In this document: in pieces, positions 1 through 10,024 of the stretch
How the letters are laid out: each line of letters starts with the position of its first letter
How positions within the stretch are numbered: the first letter of the stretch is position 1
Origin: Armatimonadota bacterium
Lineage (GTDB): Bacteria > Armatimonadota > Hebobacteria > CAIYQO01
Direction: 5' to 3'
Assembly: GCA_029553475.1 (NCBI GenBank)
Contig: JAKPKV010000114.1
Location: 248,001-312,000, forward strand
DNA length: 64,000 bases
Program-made: the position numbers and the translations under genes
The notes under the pieces: generated by a model
Told to the model about the DNA's origin: nothing
Database searches by the model: none
Seen by the model: the letters and a program-made list of their open reading frames with translations, nothing else

Positions 1-4
1 AAAC

Positions 5-190
5 CTAAGCCTTCCTTTTCGCAACGGCCATCTGGCATTTTTTTATATGCGAGACAAGCCCGCCCGCCTTGAAATCTTCCAACCGGCCCACTTCTCCCCA
101 TAACCGCATGACTTTAGAGTTATACGACACCATAACGCGTAAAGACGGACAACCGTCGTATCGAACCCATACCGCCTTTCTAAAAGCCAA
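5..190 (-). CDS. possible small hypothetical protein
   Basis: A 61-codon frame with a TTG start that begins LAFRKAVWVRY and ends in a basic KRKA tail. I do not recognise it. The frame continues upstream of the TTG to a TAA at 215-217 without an ATG, so the start is uncertain, and a GGGGG stretch near 200 is the only ribosome-site candidate. It lies next to the divergent Gabija-like gene. It may be a real small protein or the remnant of something larger; the evidence is little more than an open frame. Confidence 0.25.
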   Translation of the reverse strand: MAFRKAVWVRYDGCPSLRVMVSYNSKVMRLWGEVGRLEDFKAGGLVSHIKKCQMAVAKRKA

Positions 191-368
191 TAAAAGAGAC
201 CCCCAACAAAAATTTACACGCCATCGGATGAATAGCTAGAGCTGGACACGACTTACCTTAACTGCAAAAGGGATTCATCTAGGCGTCGGAGAAACAATAG
301 CTATATCAGTTTCGGTATTTTTGCACAGTGCATTCTGTAGCATTTCTCCTAATTGGGGGAGCCGGCCC
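191..368. other. short intergenic gap before the Gabija-like pair
   Basis: No gene is visible here. The stretch contains a GGGGGA purine run at about 355-360, nine bases before the ATG at 369, and I use it to place the start of the nuclease gene. A longer reading from TTG 321 is possible, but its extra residues do not look like the family. Confidence 0.4.
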
Positions 369-2192
369 ATGCGTATCTGTCGCCTTGACATTAACGGCTT
401 TCGCGGAATCAAAGAAGGCTCGGTCACTTTCCCAGAGCACGCGCTTCTTCTTGGCCCCAATAATTGTGGAAAAACCACGGTGGCTGAGGCGTTGGCCTTA
501 CTGTTTGGTCGGGAACGCGCTGTGACCCGCCAGTTATCGGATTGGGATTTCTTCGGCGGTACTCCCAAGGCTGATACGCGCTTCACGCTTATTGGGACAG
601 TCACAGACTTCGGCGATGGAACGGTAACAGACCCAGGACAATTCCCCGATTGGTTTTGTGGTGAACGAGGCGCAACGCCTGTTTGGTTTCGTGAAGACAC
701 GGGTGAAGTTCTATACGCTCCTGATCCGCCTCTCGGAACAAAACTGGCGGCGCAGATTGCTTTGACAGGCCGTTATGATGAGGACGCCTGTGAGTTTGAG
801 ACGGTCCGATATTATTACCAGGGGCCTTGTGACCCTTTTACCGATCCCCACTTCGCTGTTCCACTCTTACGGCAACGCGAGATGGGAGTATTCGTCCTTC
901 CATGTAACCGAGAATGGCAGGATGCCCTCTCTTTCAATTCATCAACGTTTCTTAAAGTACTACGGGAGTATGGCGCTGTTCCAGGGAAAAGCATTGACGA
1001 CTTAAAACAGGAGTTACGCTCTCCCGATGCCAAAATTGAAGACGCTACTCCGTTTACCGATATCATTCAGCTTGCAGAGCAAGAATTGCGTGGATTCTCA
1101 TTTCTTGCCCAAACCGATAAACTTGCCTACCGGCCAACGCAGTTAGATTCCCTCGCGGTTATGCGCAGCTTGGTCCCACACATTATGGGCGATGTGATTG
1201 AGTATCTGCCTGTGGCCCGGCAGGGGTCTGGGTTGATTTCACTGCAGACCTTCCTACTCCTCCTTGCCTTTGCTGACTATAATCGGAGGAAAGGCCGCAA
1301 TTTCGTCTTTATCGCTGAAGAGCCTGAGTTGCATCTCCATCCATCACTTCATCGTCGGCTCGCAACGCGCATCCGTGGCCTGAGCACGCAGTCAATCATT
1401 ACGACCCATTCGCCCAATATCGCAGCCGGGTATCAGCCACATTAAGTAATCTACCTGCAAAACCGCGAGGGAACGCTTATTTCTACGGTGCTGAAGCGGG
1501 AAGCTCCACAGACCATTCACCCTAATTCAATCCAAAAACTCTATACGACGAAGCGCCAGGCGCTCTACGATACGCTGATGAGCACATCAGTTGTATTGCC
1601 GGAAGGCGAATATGACCATGATTGGCTCTCTTTGCTACTACGCATTGCTGAAGCGGCTGCTGATCGGAACAATGCCGAGCAATTGAAGCCGTTTACTATT
1701 GTGCCAACGCAAAGTGCCATCATTGAAACATATGTCGAGTTGGTACGTCTACGACCCGATATAATCCCGCTGGTTGATGGCGATTCGCCTGGAAAAGGTT
1801 ACCTTACAACTCTGCAGAACCAGGCGAACCCTCCGCGTGCCATCATTACGTATGGCGATGACGCGGCTATCGAATGCCTTGCGGCATGGGTACTTGAACC
1901 CGCTCTAGCAAGCCCTGGCTCATGTCTCGCAAAGCTTCTCCCTGATCCTTCCACCCATACATTAAAAGGACTTCAGGATGCTTTAATTGGGATCAAGAAA
2001 GATCGTGGGCAACATGAGGAGTTGGCTTGGGAAGCACTTGAGAATCCAACATGCGCCGAACGGATTGTCGCTCTATTCAGTGATATCGCAGCAATTACTA
2101 TTGGAGAACCACCAGCGCGATTACCCTGGGTTACCGATACGACGAATGGACCTGCCGTTGTTTACGCTGCAAGCTTCATTACGCGAGTATAG
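369..2192 (+). pseudogene. gajA: Gabija GajA-like OLD-family nuclease, interrupted by an in-frame stop
   Basis: One reading frame of about 608 codons is broken only by TAA at 1443-1445 (codon ~359). The first part is an ABC-type ATPase: it starts MRICRLDINGFRGI, has Walker A GPNNCGKT at residues 29-36, the EEPELHLHP signature near 316 and the THSPN switch near 345. The second part, readable from just after the stop, is a TOPRIM nuclease with LPEGEYD near 411 and VDGDSPGKGY near 470. ATPase plus TOPRIM followed by a UvrD-like helicase is the Gabija layout, and the combined length is close to GajA. Flanking residues QPH-stop-VIYLQN join smoothly, so this looks like one point mutation rather than two genes. 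A GTG at 1488 could start a separate C-terminal product, but it lies inside the conserved fold. The gene is probably inactive unless the stop is read through or is a sequencing error. Confidence 0.8.
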
Positions 2193-2195
2193 CAG

Positions 2196-3581
2196 ATGGG
2201 ACAGATCATTCTCATTGAAGGACAAGCTGGAACAGGGAAAACGACGCGGCTCTTAGCGAAAGCCAAGGAACTCGGTCCGATTCTTGTGCAGCGCGAGTAC
2301 CAACGTGTGCTGGCAATGTCGTTTATGCATGGGGCGCGACGACGATTGGTGGATAAATTCCATGCCGACTGCCCGCTTCTCCCCACGCATATTACGACGA
2401 TAGATGCCTTTGCGTTGGATATTGTGAACAGGTGGCGGCTGATTTTAGGGTTTTCGCTCCCCGTGAGCATTGGCACGTCTCGCAATTCTGATGATAGCTT
2501 GTATAGCACGCTGTTCGGCTTTTCGGATGTGTTAGGAAAAGCAGCAGAGCTATTAGCCAGCTCATCAGTTGGGCGTGTCATTGGGGATACATTCCCCCTT
2601 GTTGTCATTGACGAATTCCAAGATTGCGACGAAGGCCATATTGCACTTATCGAACAGCTTGCCAAGTATTCAACCCTCGTGCTGGCTGCAGATAGATTCC
2701 AATATTTGAAAGCAGAAGGCGACTCGTGTCCAGCACTTGAGTGGATCGAACGCATTGCGCAGTCACATGACGTAGCATATGAAGTGTTGACGACGATTCA
2801 TCGGACGGATCAGGCGGATATCTTGCAGGCAGCAGCAAATTTACGGTCTAATTGCCAGATAGATGGAGCTATTCAACCTTTGATCTGTCCCAATGCCGGA
2901 CCAGCAGCTTGGAAAATCCTCGAACGTCTGGTCTTGGGGTGGTCTGGTATACGTTGGACAGGAAGTTGTGCATTACTTACTGTCAAGCGGTCAGATCCGC
3001 TGCTTATCAGAACATGCCAATCGCTTGATAAACAAGCGTCGGATAGAAAATATGCCCGATATTTTACGGATAGGAGAGCTGGAATTGCTTGGCATCAAGA
3101 AGTTGATGAATCTGCAGAGTGCGAGCAAGCCTCTTCAGAGCTATGCGTTCTAGATCATGGTATAGCTGTTGAGACCTTGAACGATTTATTGATTGAATCT
3201 CTGTCTCCCACTGCACGCCAAGTACGGGACAGATTGCTACGGTTTGCACAGTTAAAGAGACTCTCTCATCTCCCAGAAGCGTTAGCAACCGGACATATCA
3301 GGCAAGCCGTTCATTCAGCGCGTGCGTTTGGTCGCCAGCAAGGGAAACGTATCATCACAACGGTACATGGGGCGAAAAATCGGGAGTTTGAGCATGTCAT
3401 TATTCTCTGGACGAAGTCTGTACCGCCCAGTCGCGATCTCCAGCGTAAGCTATTATACAATGCGATCACACGTGCGAAGAAAGATTGCCTGCTCCTCGTC
3501 ATTGGCAATGACCGTGACGTGGCCAGTAGTCCGGTGCTTAAATTATTAGGAGAGCCTTTACCTGTATTCCCAGCACGATAA
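2196..3581 (+). CDS. gajB: UvrD-like SF1 helicase, Gabija GajB-like
   Basis: A 461-aa superfamily 1 helicase. It shows Walker A EGQAGTGKTT at residues 8-17, Walker B VVIDEFQDC near 138, a LAADRFQYL motif III region, TTIHRT motif IV-like, TTVHGAKNREFEHVII motif V and YNAITRAKKD motif VI. The ATG begins three bases after the stop of the nuclease gene, so the two are translationally coupled. In Gabija, GajB senses free DNA ends and nucleotides and works with the GajA nuclease in anti-phage defence; that role is taken from the family. The helicase frame is intact although its partner is broken, so the nonsense mutation may be recent. It converges with the minus-strand operon that ends at 3624. 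Confidence 0.8.
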   Translation: MGQIILIEGQAGTGKTTRLLAKAKELGPILVQREYQRVLAMSFMHGARRRLVDKFHADCPLLPTHITTIDAFALDIVNRWRLILGFSLPVSIGTSRNSDDSLYSTLFGFSDVLGKAAELLASSSVGRVIGDTFPLVVIDEFQDCDEGHIALIEQLAKYSTLVLAADRFQYLKAEGDSCPALEWIERIAQSHDVAYEVLTTIHRTDQADILQAAANLRSNCQIDGAIQPLICPNAGPAAWKILERLVLGWSGIRWTGSCALLTVKRSDPLLIRTCQSLDKQASDRKYARYFTDRRAGIAWHQEVDESAECEQASSELCVLDHGIAVETLNDLLIESLSPTARQVRDRLLRFAQLKRLSHLPEALATGHIRQAVHSARAFGRQQGKRIITTVHGAKNREFEHVIILWTKSVPPSRDLQRKLLYNAITRAKKDCLLLVIGNDRDVASSPVLKLLGEPLPVFPAR

Positions 3582-3623
3582 TCCTAGTAGTGAACGGAGC
3601 TAGATGCATATTGGGGATATCCT

Positions 3624-4802
3624 TTATGCGCTCCCTCCGCCATGCATACTCTGGCGTGGTCTGACTTGTACTGGCACGATACTCTCCCGCTCGTCATCTA
3701 TCACAAGGGTCTGGCCTGGGCCGTTCAACAGTTTGATCCTTCCACTCAGATCGCCGGAAAGGTAGTCCTGGCTTAAGGCATCAATGGCCTTATAGTCATC
3801 CCTGGATGTGATCCGATGGACAACCCTAATCCCGCACTGGGTCAATATCTCGGCATCAATGGCCGCTGGCTGCTGGCTGGCAACGATGAGCGATAATCCT
3901 GGTTGGCGCCCTTCCTTTGCCCAGCGAATCAGCACTTCCTTTGATAACGTACTCATACCGCTTGGACAGAAGTTATGCGCCTCATCAATCGCGAACCAGA
4001 CTTTGCGCATATCAGAAGAAAGGCCAAGGGCTTCCCGACGGCGTGCGACCGTGCGAACTTGAAAGATGAAGTTGGCGAGTACTGCCACAACCAGGTTCCG
4101 TAAACCGTAGCGACTTTGGGTCAGCACACTAAGATCAAGAATATTAATCGCGTCAGGCTGGAGAATTTCCCATATTTCGCGGTAGCGCGTTTCCTCGAAT
4201 ATCTGCCAATCATGCGCCATGTCAATTTTGCGTAATAACGCTTCTTTTGTCCGCTCATGCGTCTGAATCTTGCCGATTTCAACCGCAATGTCGTCCAGTA
4301 AGAAGTCGTGCCGGAGCTTCTTCCAACAGTTGCGAACTGCCTTGAACATGGCCGCACCCATCAACTCGTTGATATCCAAATCGAAGAGATCGCACCACAT
4401 CTCAGGGGGAAGATCAGAAGGGTTCAAGCGAAGTCCCTGGATATGGATACCGCGCCGTTCCATCTCAAAGAGAATGTCTTCGCCCCCATACCGTTCAATA
4501 GGATCACCTGGCACCATAACGTTGACACGATAGCCGCGCGGCTCTCGGTCATAATCCCACAAACGCTCTGTCTCTCGGTACGAGGTATTCGCCTGGGCCA
4601 TTGCCCAATATATCCCCTGTGGGTCAGCCAGGAGCACGATATCCTCGCCGATATCGGCAAGCTCCTCGATGAGGACGCCCAGGGTATAAGACTTGCCCGT
4701 CCCAGTCTTCCCACAAATTAAAATGCGCTGTGACTTTTCACAGGCGATGCTAAACGGATCGCCGGTTTCCATATCTTTACCGATAGCGAGACCCTGATTC
4801 AT
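3624..4802 (-). CDS. HerA/DUF87-like ATPase, last gene of the defence operon
   Basis: A 392-aa hexameric-translocase type ATPase. Walker A GKTGTGKS is at residues 31-38, Walker B is WFAIDEAHNF around 270, and a QPGLSLIVASQQP sensor stretch follows, typical of HerA and bacterial DUF87 proteins. HerA-type enzymes pump along double-stranded DNA, and relatives occur in Dnd/Dpt restriction modules (DndH/DptH) and with nucleases. No nuclease domain is fused here. An AGAGG site sits upstream of the ATG. It starts 15 bases after the PglZ-like gene and ends the nine-gene operon. I infer that it supplies a DNA translocation or restriction step. Confidence 0.8.
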   Translation of the reverse strand: MNQGLAIGKDMETGDPFSIACEKSQRILICGKTGTGKSYTLGVLIEELADIGEDIVLLADPQGIYWAMAQANTSYRETERLWDYDREPRGYRVNVMVPGDPIERYGGEDILFEMERRGIHIQGLRLNPSDLPPEMWCDLFDLDINELMGAAMFKAVRNCWKKLRHDFLLDDIAVEIGKIQTHERTKEALLRKIDMAHDWQIFEETRYREIWEILQPDAINILDLSVLTQSRYGLRNLVVAVLANFIFQVRTVARRREALGLSSDMRKVWFAIDEAHNFCPSGMSTLSKEVLIRWAKEGRQPGLSLIVASQQPAAIDAEILTQCGIRVVHRITSRDDYKAIDALSQDYLSGDLSGRIKLLNGPGQTLVIDDERESIVPVQVRPRQSMHGGGSA

Positions 4803-4817
4803 GGTATAACCTCTTCC

Positions 4818-5936
4818 TTACTCGTAGCGCAATATGAATGGGACCAATGATTCCCACGCCGATATGCCCCCGTGGACGCCCCATTCCGTCGCCTTAAATT
4901 TCCGTGTCACGTAAGGCCAGGACAGACACGTGTAGGTATGCTGGCCGTTTTGGAAATACTGTCCAGGCATTTGCCTACGCATTCCACTAAGGTAGCGTTG
5001 ATGATCCGTATCAGAGCTTTGGTATGTTGTAATAACCTCAGCATAAGGTTCAAGGAATTCACGCCATGCAATCCCATGATCGGCGGTGAGGCAGGACAAT
5101 ACCGAATGAGCGTGCTTCTTTGCTGCGGTTATTATGCCGTCAAAGCGCTCCCAAATACGTTGTAAGTATGATTCGCGGAGTGGGTTATCATGATGATTAT
5201 GCGAGCAGTGATCTAATCCCGGCGTTGTGACCTGGATATAGCCATGAGCCAGCTTTGCGAATCGAACAGCCTTAATTGCTTCATCGAACTCACGGATACG
5301 ACGAACTTGTTCCCCGCCGAACAGCGTGAAGAGATCGGCGCTAAGGTCATTGGTCTCAACGTCGTAGAAGGTAAAACCGAGTTGCCGCTTATAGCCTGCC
5401 CGAAACAGATATTGAGATACTGGCGGATTCCCAATGACATCCCGATAACCAATGCTTGTGATACTGCAGCCGTCAACCAAACAAGGTTCCGTCTCAATGT
5501 AAGAAGCCAGGTCGTAATATGACAAGCCGTCAACAACCATTAGCAGAACCACGTCTGGCTGTATCCGGTTCACACTTTCGATCAACCGCTTGCCGATCTC
5601 TCGCTGCTTAAGGAGTAGCCGTTGTGCCAGTGGGTAGCGAATAGCGAGACGTTGCGACAACTCTACTGGGTCTGGACGTTCATGCACGGGATATGCTGGG
5701 AACGGCCAGATCGCATCCTCACCGAATAAGTACTCTCTGCCGTCAGCTTGCAGAGACGGCCCATCAACTTCCCGCAGGTAGGAAAAACCATCGCGAATAG
5801 GTTCAGCATCCTGATCCAGGAACAGCAAATTCAGCGGGTTCCCTTGATAGGCCGCCGGATAGTATTCCAATGCCATTGAGAATGGCCGGAGCTTCTCCTG
5901 AATATACGCAGCAGAATGGTTGAGACCGTCACCCAT
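4818..5936 (-). CDS. pglZ: PglZ-like alkaline-phosphatase-superfamily protein
   Basis: A 372-aa protein with alkaline-phosphatase-superfamily hallmarks: VVLLMVVDGLSYYDL (metal-binding Asp) near residue 150, LTADHGI near 285 and GVHGGIS near 358, close to the C-terminus. PglZ is the only protein shared by all BREX types. This copy is short: canonical PglZ is usually 600-900 aa, so it is close to the catalytic core alone. The ATG overlaps the stop of the large ATPase gene as TGATG, with AAAGGAC as ribosome site, so the two should be made together. Its phosphodiesterase or phosphatase substrate in defence is not known. I am confident of the fold and less so of the subfamily. Confidence 0.75.
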   Translation of the reverse strand: MGDGLNHSAAYIQEKLRPFSMALEYYPAAYQGNPLNLLFLDQDAEPIRDGFSYLREVDGPSLQADGREYLFGEDAIWPFPAYPVHERPDPVELSQRLAIRYPLAQRLLLKQREIGKRLIESVNRIQPDVVLLMVVDGLSYYDLASYIETEPCLVDGCSITSIGYRDVIGNPPVSQYLFRAGYKRQLGFTFYDVETNDLSADLFTLFGGEQVRRIREFDEAIKAVRFAKLAHGYIQVTTPGLDHCSHNHHDNPLRESYLQRIWERFDGIITAAKKHAHSVLSCLTADHGIAWREFLEPYAEVITTYQSSDTDHQRYLSGMRRQMPGQYFQNGQHTYTCLSWPYVTRKFKATEWGVHGGISAWESLVPFILRYE

Positions 5937-8900
5937 CAACGGCGTCCTTTCCGTATGGTAATATCAACCTTCCCGCTGCGGAACAGTTCTGCCATTGCCT
6001 CAAGACACTCGTCGAGCACATGATCGGCACTCTCGCGAGTGTTGAGTAAAGCTAGAACCACTTGCTTCATGTTGAGGTCGCCTTCGGTCTGTTCAACTTG
6101 ATGGAAGACCGTTTGCGCAGTCTCGCCCAGGTCATCCCCAGCCCCGGCCACCGCCTGTCGAATGAGATCATTCGTTTCTTTCGTAAGCCGGCGAGCTTCA
6201 AAGACCGCTGTCTTGAACTCCTCAATGTCGGCCTCTTTAGTTGCACTTCCCACCAGCGCTATGATCCAGTCACTATTTACTGATGCCAGCGTTGTACTCA
6301 ACGTATCACGGATATCATCGAGTCCGGCGACTAGCTCATCAGCCTGATCCGCAGAGACCCGCTTCAAGATGTCACGCGCGTACCGCAGTTCGAGGCTTTG
6401 CTTACTGAGATCGCGCAGGGTCTCAACGAGCAATCCTTGTACAGCCTGTGCGCCCTTTTCATACAGGCGGGTATAGCTGCCCGCAACGTCTTCCTGATCG
6501 AAACCTGCATCCAAGCGGTCTTCGATACCGAACGCGCGCAGGATGCCAAGGATTGCTTCTTTGGCCTCTTTGAAGCGGGCATGAAGGTTCTTCCAGTAGT
6601 CCTCTCGCTCCTGATTCAACTCATCCAGTTGTTTTTTGAATTGCTGATAGGCTCCTAAACCTGCAATATTCTGATACATGAGATGGTCTGATATGTCGCC
6701 CCAAATAACGATGAGACGCTTATAGAGTTCATCTGCCTTCGCTGCATGGTCTGGATCGGCTTTGAGCTTCAGGATGTCGCTGCTTAACTGGTCGGAACTC
6801 CGTAGCAACTGAATCCAGTTGCCCAGCAGCTTCCGCGAACTGTCAAAGGCCCTGGAATCGCCTTCAAGGTCCCCAATAGAGGCACCAAGTTGCTTGATCT
6901 GATCCGCAACGCCTGAAATGGCGGCAATCCTATCCTGCGTCCCAATGGGCAGTTGCGCAAGCTTCGTACTCGCTGCCTCCACAGTGCCCTGGAGTTCAGT
7001 TGCTGTGCTCCGTAGCGCTGTCTTCATTCGGCGAAGATTGGTGACGATATAGGTGTTTAGGTCACTACACCATTTCGATTGACCGGATATATCTCTATCA
7101 AGCGATACCGCATCTCTGCCCGATTGCGCAAGGGCAGTCTGCGTTCGTGTAATGCGATCACTCAAACCACCCAACTGCATGCGGTAATTCGCAACGATTG
7201 ATGATAACTGGTCACTGTTGTGGGCATGGGCCAGCGAAATTCTATGGTTTAACGCCTCATACGCATTTTCATCAGCAACCTGTCGTATCTCGGCAAGCAG
7301 CTCCTCAAGTTTGACAGAAGGTTCAAAGCCTACGAAAGCCGACAGTGTGTTAATTTCCTCTTTAAGCGCATTCCAGCGTTCGAGTAGGCGCTCCCGCATC
7401 TCTTCAGGATTGATGGGCAGGCAGAAGAGAATGCGCGAACCATTGTGCTTCGCAATATCAAACGTTCCCCTTGCTTTACCGATTTCAAAGATGAGTAGGA
7501 GTTCCTCAGCGGTATAGCCGGACGTGAGGAACAAGTCCATGATATCCTTCACGTCAATCCACCAGGTCACTTCCTTACCGTTGACTGTGATCTTCTCGCT
7601 ATCCCCCGGCTCCTGGATTTTATCGCGGATTGCCTGCTCCAACGGGTGAAGTTTGAACTCAATGAGTAGTGGTTTATCACGACCCATCGAGCGGATTATC
7701 AACAGACTTTCATAACCGTCGAAGCCTCCACCGGTCAGGTTCATGACACTGATTCCAAAGACACTTGCTGCCTTCTGCCCAGGAACTTCCCATGTCTGAC
7801 CTCCCCGCTTGCAGACAACAGGAACCTCGGCATGGGCCAGGACGTTGATATAATCCTGAACCTTTTGCTTCCACTGGGGGGTACGTATTAAGGTCACATA
7901 TTCCGGGAAGCGTTTTTTCAGGAGAAATAGTGCAATCCTTCCGATGATCGCAGCGGTAATGTCATGGATCGGCTCGGCCAACGCTTCACCAACTTTATCT
8001 TGGAAGGTCTGATCTGCGAAGAACCGCGTAACGATCTGGCGAAGTAGCGGGTCCTGAATGGCCTTCCATTGACCAGTGACCGCCGTGGGTAACTGAAGGG
8101 CTGCCATTTTCCGCATCAAGAAGAGAATGCCCATCGGCGTGAGAACTGAAGGGTCGAGAATACTCTCCAATCCTTCATGCTGAACCGGATCGCCAACCAG
8201 ATTCATGACGATGCGGATAAAACCGGGACGTTTTTCCGAAGGGCTACCCGCACTGCAATCAAAGGGCACATGGTCCGTAGACGCTTCGACATTCCATCGC
8301 AACGCAAAATGAATAATAATGTCCGGCGCATCGGTATCGCGCCGATTCATGCATTTTCGGAGTTGCCGTGTCTCGACGGTATCAGGTCCGACGGCGATAA
8401 GATACCGCCGCTCCGGGTAATCGCCACGTTGGAAAGCGCCTCTGACATACCGGACGCGCGTATCCCCCATGTCCTGTAATGCAACCCAATCAGCGCCTTC
8501 GTACTCGAAGTCGGTTAATTGTCCGCCACTTCGCTTCTTAATAAGCAGCGGGATCACATAGTCAATAAACGCCAGGCAGGATTCCTTAAACGTGCCAGCG
8601 TGGAGGGCATACTCATCCTTGATGCCGCGTAAGTAGAAAGCCAAATCGTCGTCCGTCACGCCGCCGTCGCCAGGTATAAGCGCGATTAGTCGCACGTATA
8701 AGGGAGGACGATGTTCAATGACGCCGCGACTGTTGCGCGCGAGAGTCAGCATCTCCTCTTTAATGCCCAGCGCGTCCATCAATTGGAAGGTCAGGCCATT
8801 CGGGAATGCAGACAGCAACAAGAACCGATCCCGCGTTGCGTCTGTGACTTCAGGAGACTGAAGGATATCGCCGACTTTCGAGCGATAATCTGGGGTAACT

Positions 8901-10024
8901 AGAATTTCCTGTTCTAAGCAGTCAGTTATAAAGTCAATCGGCTGGTATGGCGAGTGCGTATCATTATAATGATGAATAATTCGATGGAATGCAGAGATCA
9001 CAGAGCGTGGCCCGTATCCCAGGTCCTTCCGTGTAGAGGATGTGACTTGTCCAATCGCCTGCAGCGCTGCTGGCGCGACAATCTGGTCGGGCTGGCTTTC
9101 TAAGCCGAACAACTGCATATAGCGAGACCAGAGTGTGGCTGCAAACTCATCTTTGTAAAGATCATAAAGGCGGGGCAGGCATTGCCGGCACTCCAGGCGG
9201 GCCGGGAGAGACTGCTGTTGTGCTTGCGCCTGCGAGTAGACCTGTTCAGGGATTGAGAAGAAGACGCCATAATTCCCCTGTTGTCGGTAGAGTCCGTCAG
9301 CCAACTCGAACATGATATAGAAGATCTGACTCATACCGATGGCGCGCGCAGCTACTTCCGGCTCGTCAAGCATCACTAGCAGTCCTGCAAAGCCCGCCTG
9401 CTGAATGATCTCTGTCACCTCAGCACAATATGTAAGATAGCGTTCTGGCGTTAAGCTATTCGAGACCAGCCCGCCAGCTTGTTCGGTACGGATATACATC
9501 GCATAGATGTCATCGGCATTACCACCGCTCTGTTCAGCGACCTTATTAGCAATCTCGCGCAGCCCTTGGCCACGGCAACTCTCAAAGAGCCTTTTCGCTT
9601 GTGCCGCAAGTTGCGGGTTTGACTGCATCAGGCAGAAATCAACCCATGCGGCAGTGCCGGCAAGAATGTCATCCAGCGATTGCCAGGAAAATGGCGGAAC
9701 CGCCAGAATACTGCGCGCACGGCTCTGTTCCCACACATGCACTTGAAAGCTCGTTTTGCCTTGCCCGTTGTCGCCGATCACCGCGCCGACGAAGGCTCCC
9801 TGGTTCTGACCGCTGACCCATTTGAAGATCGTATCTACATACTTCTCGGTTGCTGCAAGTTGGATGTAGGTCTTGGCGTGAGTCAGATAGACCGCTTCAA
9901 CATCCCTGGGAGTTCTCTGCAGCGACGAGACAGGGAACGTCGAGATAATCGGCTTCATACCGAGGATGTCTTGAAGGTCGCTCAGTTGAAACTGCTGGGG
10001 AACCGCAACGCTCTCAGGAACCAT
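5936..10024 (-). CDS. 1362-aa P-loop ATPase, BrxC/PglY-like
   Basis: Very large ATPase. From the chosen start (MVPESVAVPQQ) Walker A GDNGQGKTS falls near residues 84-92 and Walker B LLVMLDEPEV near 235. The middle is a large unrecognised region. The last ~450 residues are rich in Glu, Leu, Lys and Gln and look coiled-coil. I chose ATG 10024 over 10069 because GAGAGGAG lies eight bases ahead of it; it overlaps the upstream gene by 11 bases. BREX systems always carry a ~1200-aa ATPase (BrxC/PglY) next to PglZ, and in BREX type 3 a small BrxF ATPase precedes it, exactly the order seen here. Assignment rests on size, P-loop and context; I cannot confirm the DUF family from the sequence alone. Confidence 0.65.
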   Translation of the reverse strand: MVPESVAVPQQFQLSDLQDILGMKPIISTFPVSSLQRTPRDVEAVYLTHAKTYIQLAATEKYVDTIFKWVSGQNQGAFVGAVIGDNGQGKTSFQVHVWEQSRARSILAVPPFSWQSLDDILAGTAAWVDFCLMQSNPQLAAQAKRLFESCRGQGLREIANKVAEQSGGNADDIYAMYIRTEQAGGLVSNSLTPERYLTYCAEVTEIIQQAGFAGLLVMLDEPEVAARAIGMSQIFYIMFELADGLYRQQGNYGVFFSIPEQVYSQAQAQQQSLPARLECRQCLPRLYDLYKDEFAATLWSRYMQLFGLESQPDQIVAPAALQAIGQVTSSTRKDLGYGPRSVISAFHRIIHHYNDTHSPYQPIDFITDCLEQEILVTPDYRSKVGDILQSPEVTDATRDRFLLLSAFPNGLTFQLMDALGIKEEMLTLARNSRGVIEHRPPLYVRLIALIPGDGGVTDDDLAFYLRGIKDEYALHAGTFKESCLAFIDYVIPLLIKKRSGGQLTDFEYEGADWVALQDMGDTRVRYVRGAFQRGDYPERRYLIAVGPDTVETRQLRKCMNRRDTDAPDIIIHFALRWNVEASTDHVPFDCSAGSPSEKRPGFIRIVMNLVGDPVQHEGLESILDPSVLTPMGILFLMRKMAALQLPTAVTGQWKAIQDPLLRQIVTRFFADQTFQDKVGEALAEPIHDITAAIIGRIALFLLKKRFPEYVTLIRTPQWKQKVQDYINVLAHAEVPVVCKRGGQTWEVPGQKAASVFGISVMNLTGGGFDGYESLLIIRSMGRDKPLLIEFKLHPLEQAIRDKIQEPGDSEKITVNGKEVTWWIDVKDIMDLFLTSGYTAEELLLIFEIGKARGTFDIAKHNGSRILFCLPINPEEMRERLLERWNALKEEINTLSAFVGFEPSVKLEELLAEIRQVADENAYEALNHRISLAHAHNSDQLSSIVANYRMQLGGLSDRITRTQTALAQSGRDAVSLDRDISGQSKWCSDLNTYIVTNLRRMKTALRSTATELQGTVEAASTKLAQLPIGTQDRIAAISGVADQIKQLGASIGDLEGDSRAFDSSRKLLGNWIQLLRSSDQLSSDILKLKADPDHAAKADELYKRLIVIWGDISDHLMYQNIAGLGAYQQFKKQLDELNQEREDYWKNLHARFKEAKEAILGILRAFGIEDRLDAGFDQEDVAGSYTRLYEKGAQAVQGLLVETLRDLSKQSLELRYARDILKRVSADQADELVAGLDDIRDTLSTTLASVNSDWIIALVGSATKEADIEEFKTAVFEARRLTKETNDLIRQAVAGAGDDLGETAQTVFHQVEQTEGDLNMKQVVLALLNTRESADHVLDECLEAMAELFRSGKVDITIRKGRR

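Noticed and set aside
1488-2192. Independent gene starting at GTG 1488
   Set aside because: It is in the same frame as the ATPase part, the conserved fold continues across TAA 1443, and no ribosome site precedes the GTG; kept as part of one broken gene.
3624-4802. BrxL or Lon-like ATPase of type 4 BREX
   Set aside because: The Walker motifs and DUF87/HerA-like sequence (WFAIDEAHNF, IVASQQP) are those of a HerA translocase, with no protease domain.
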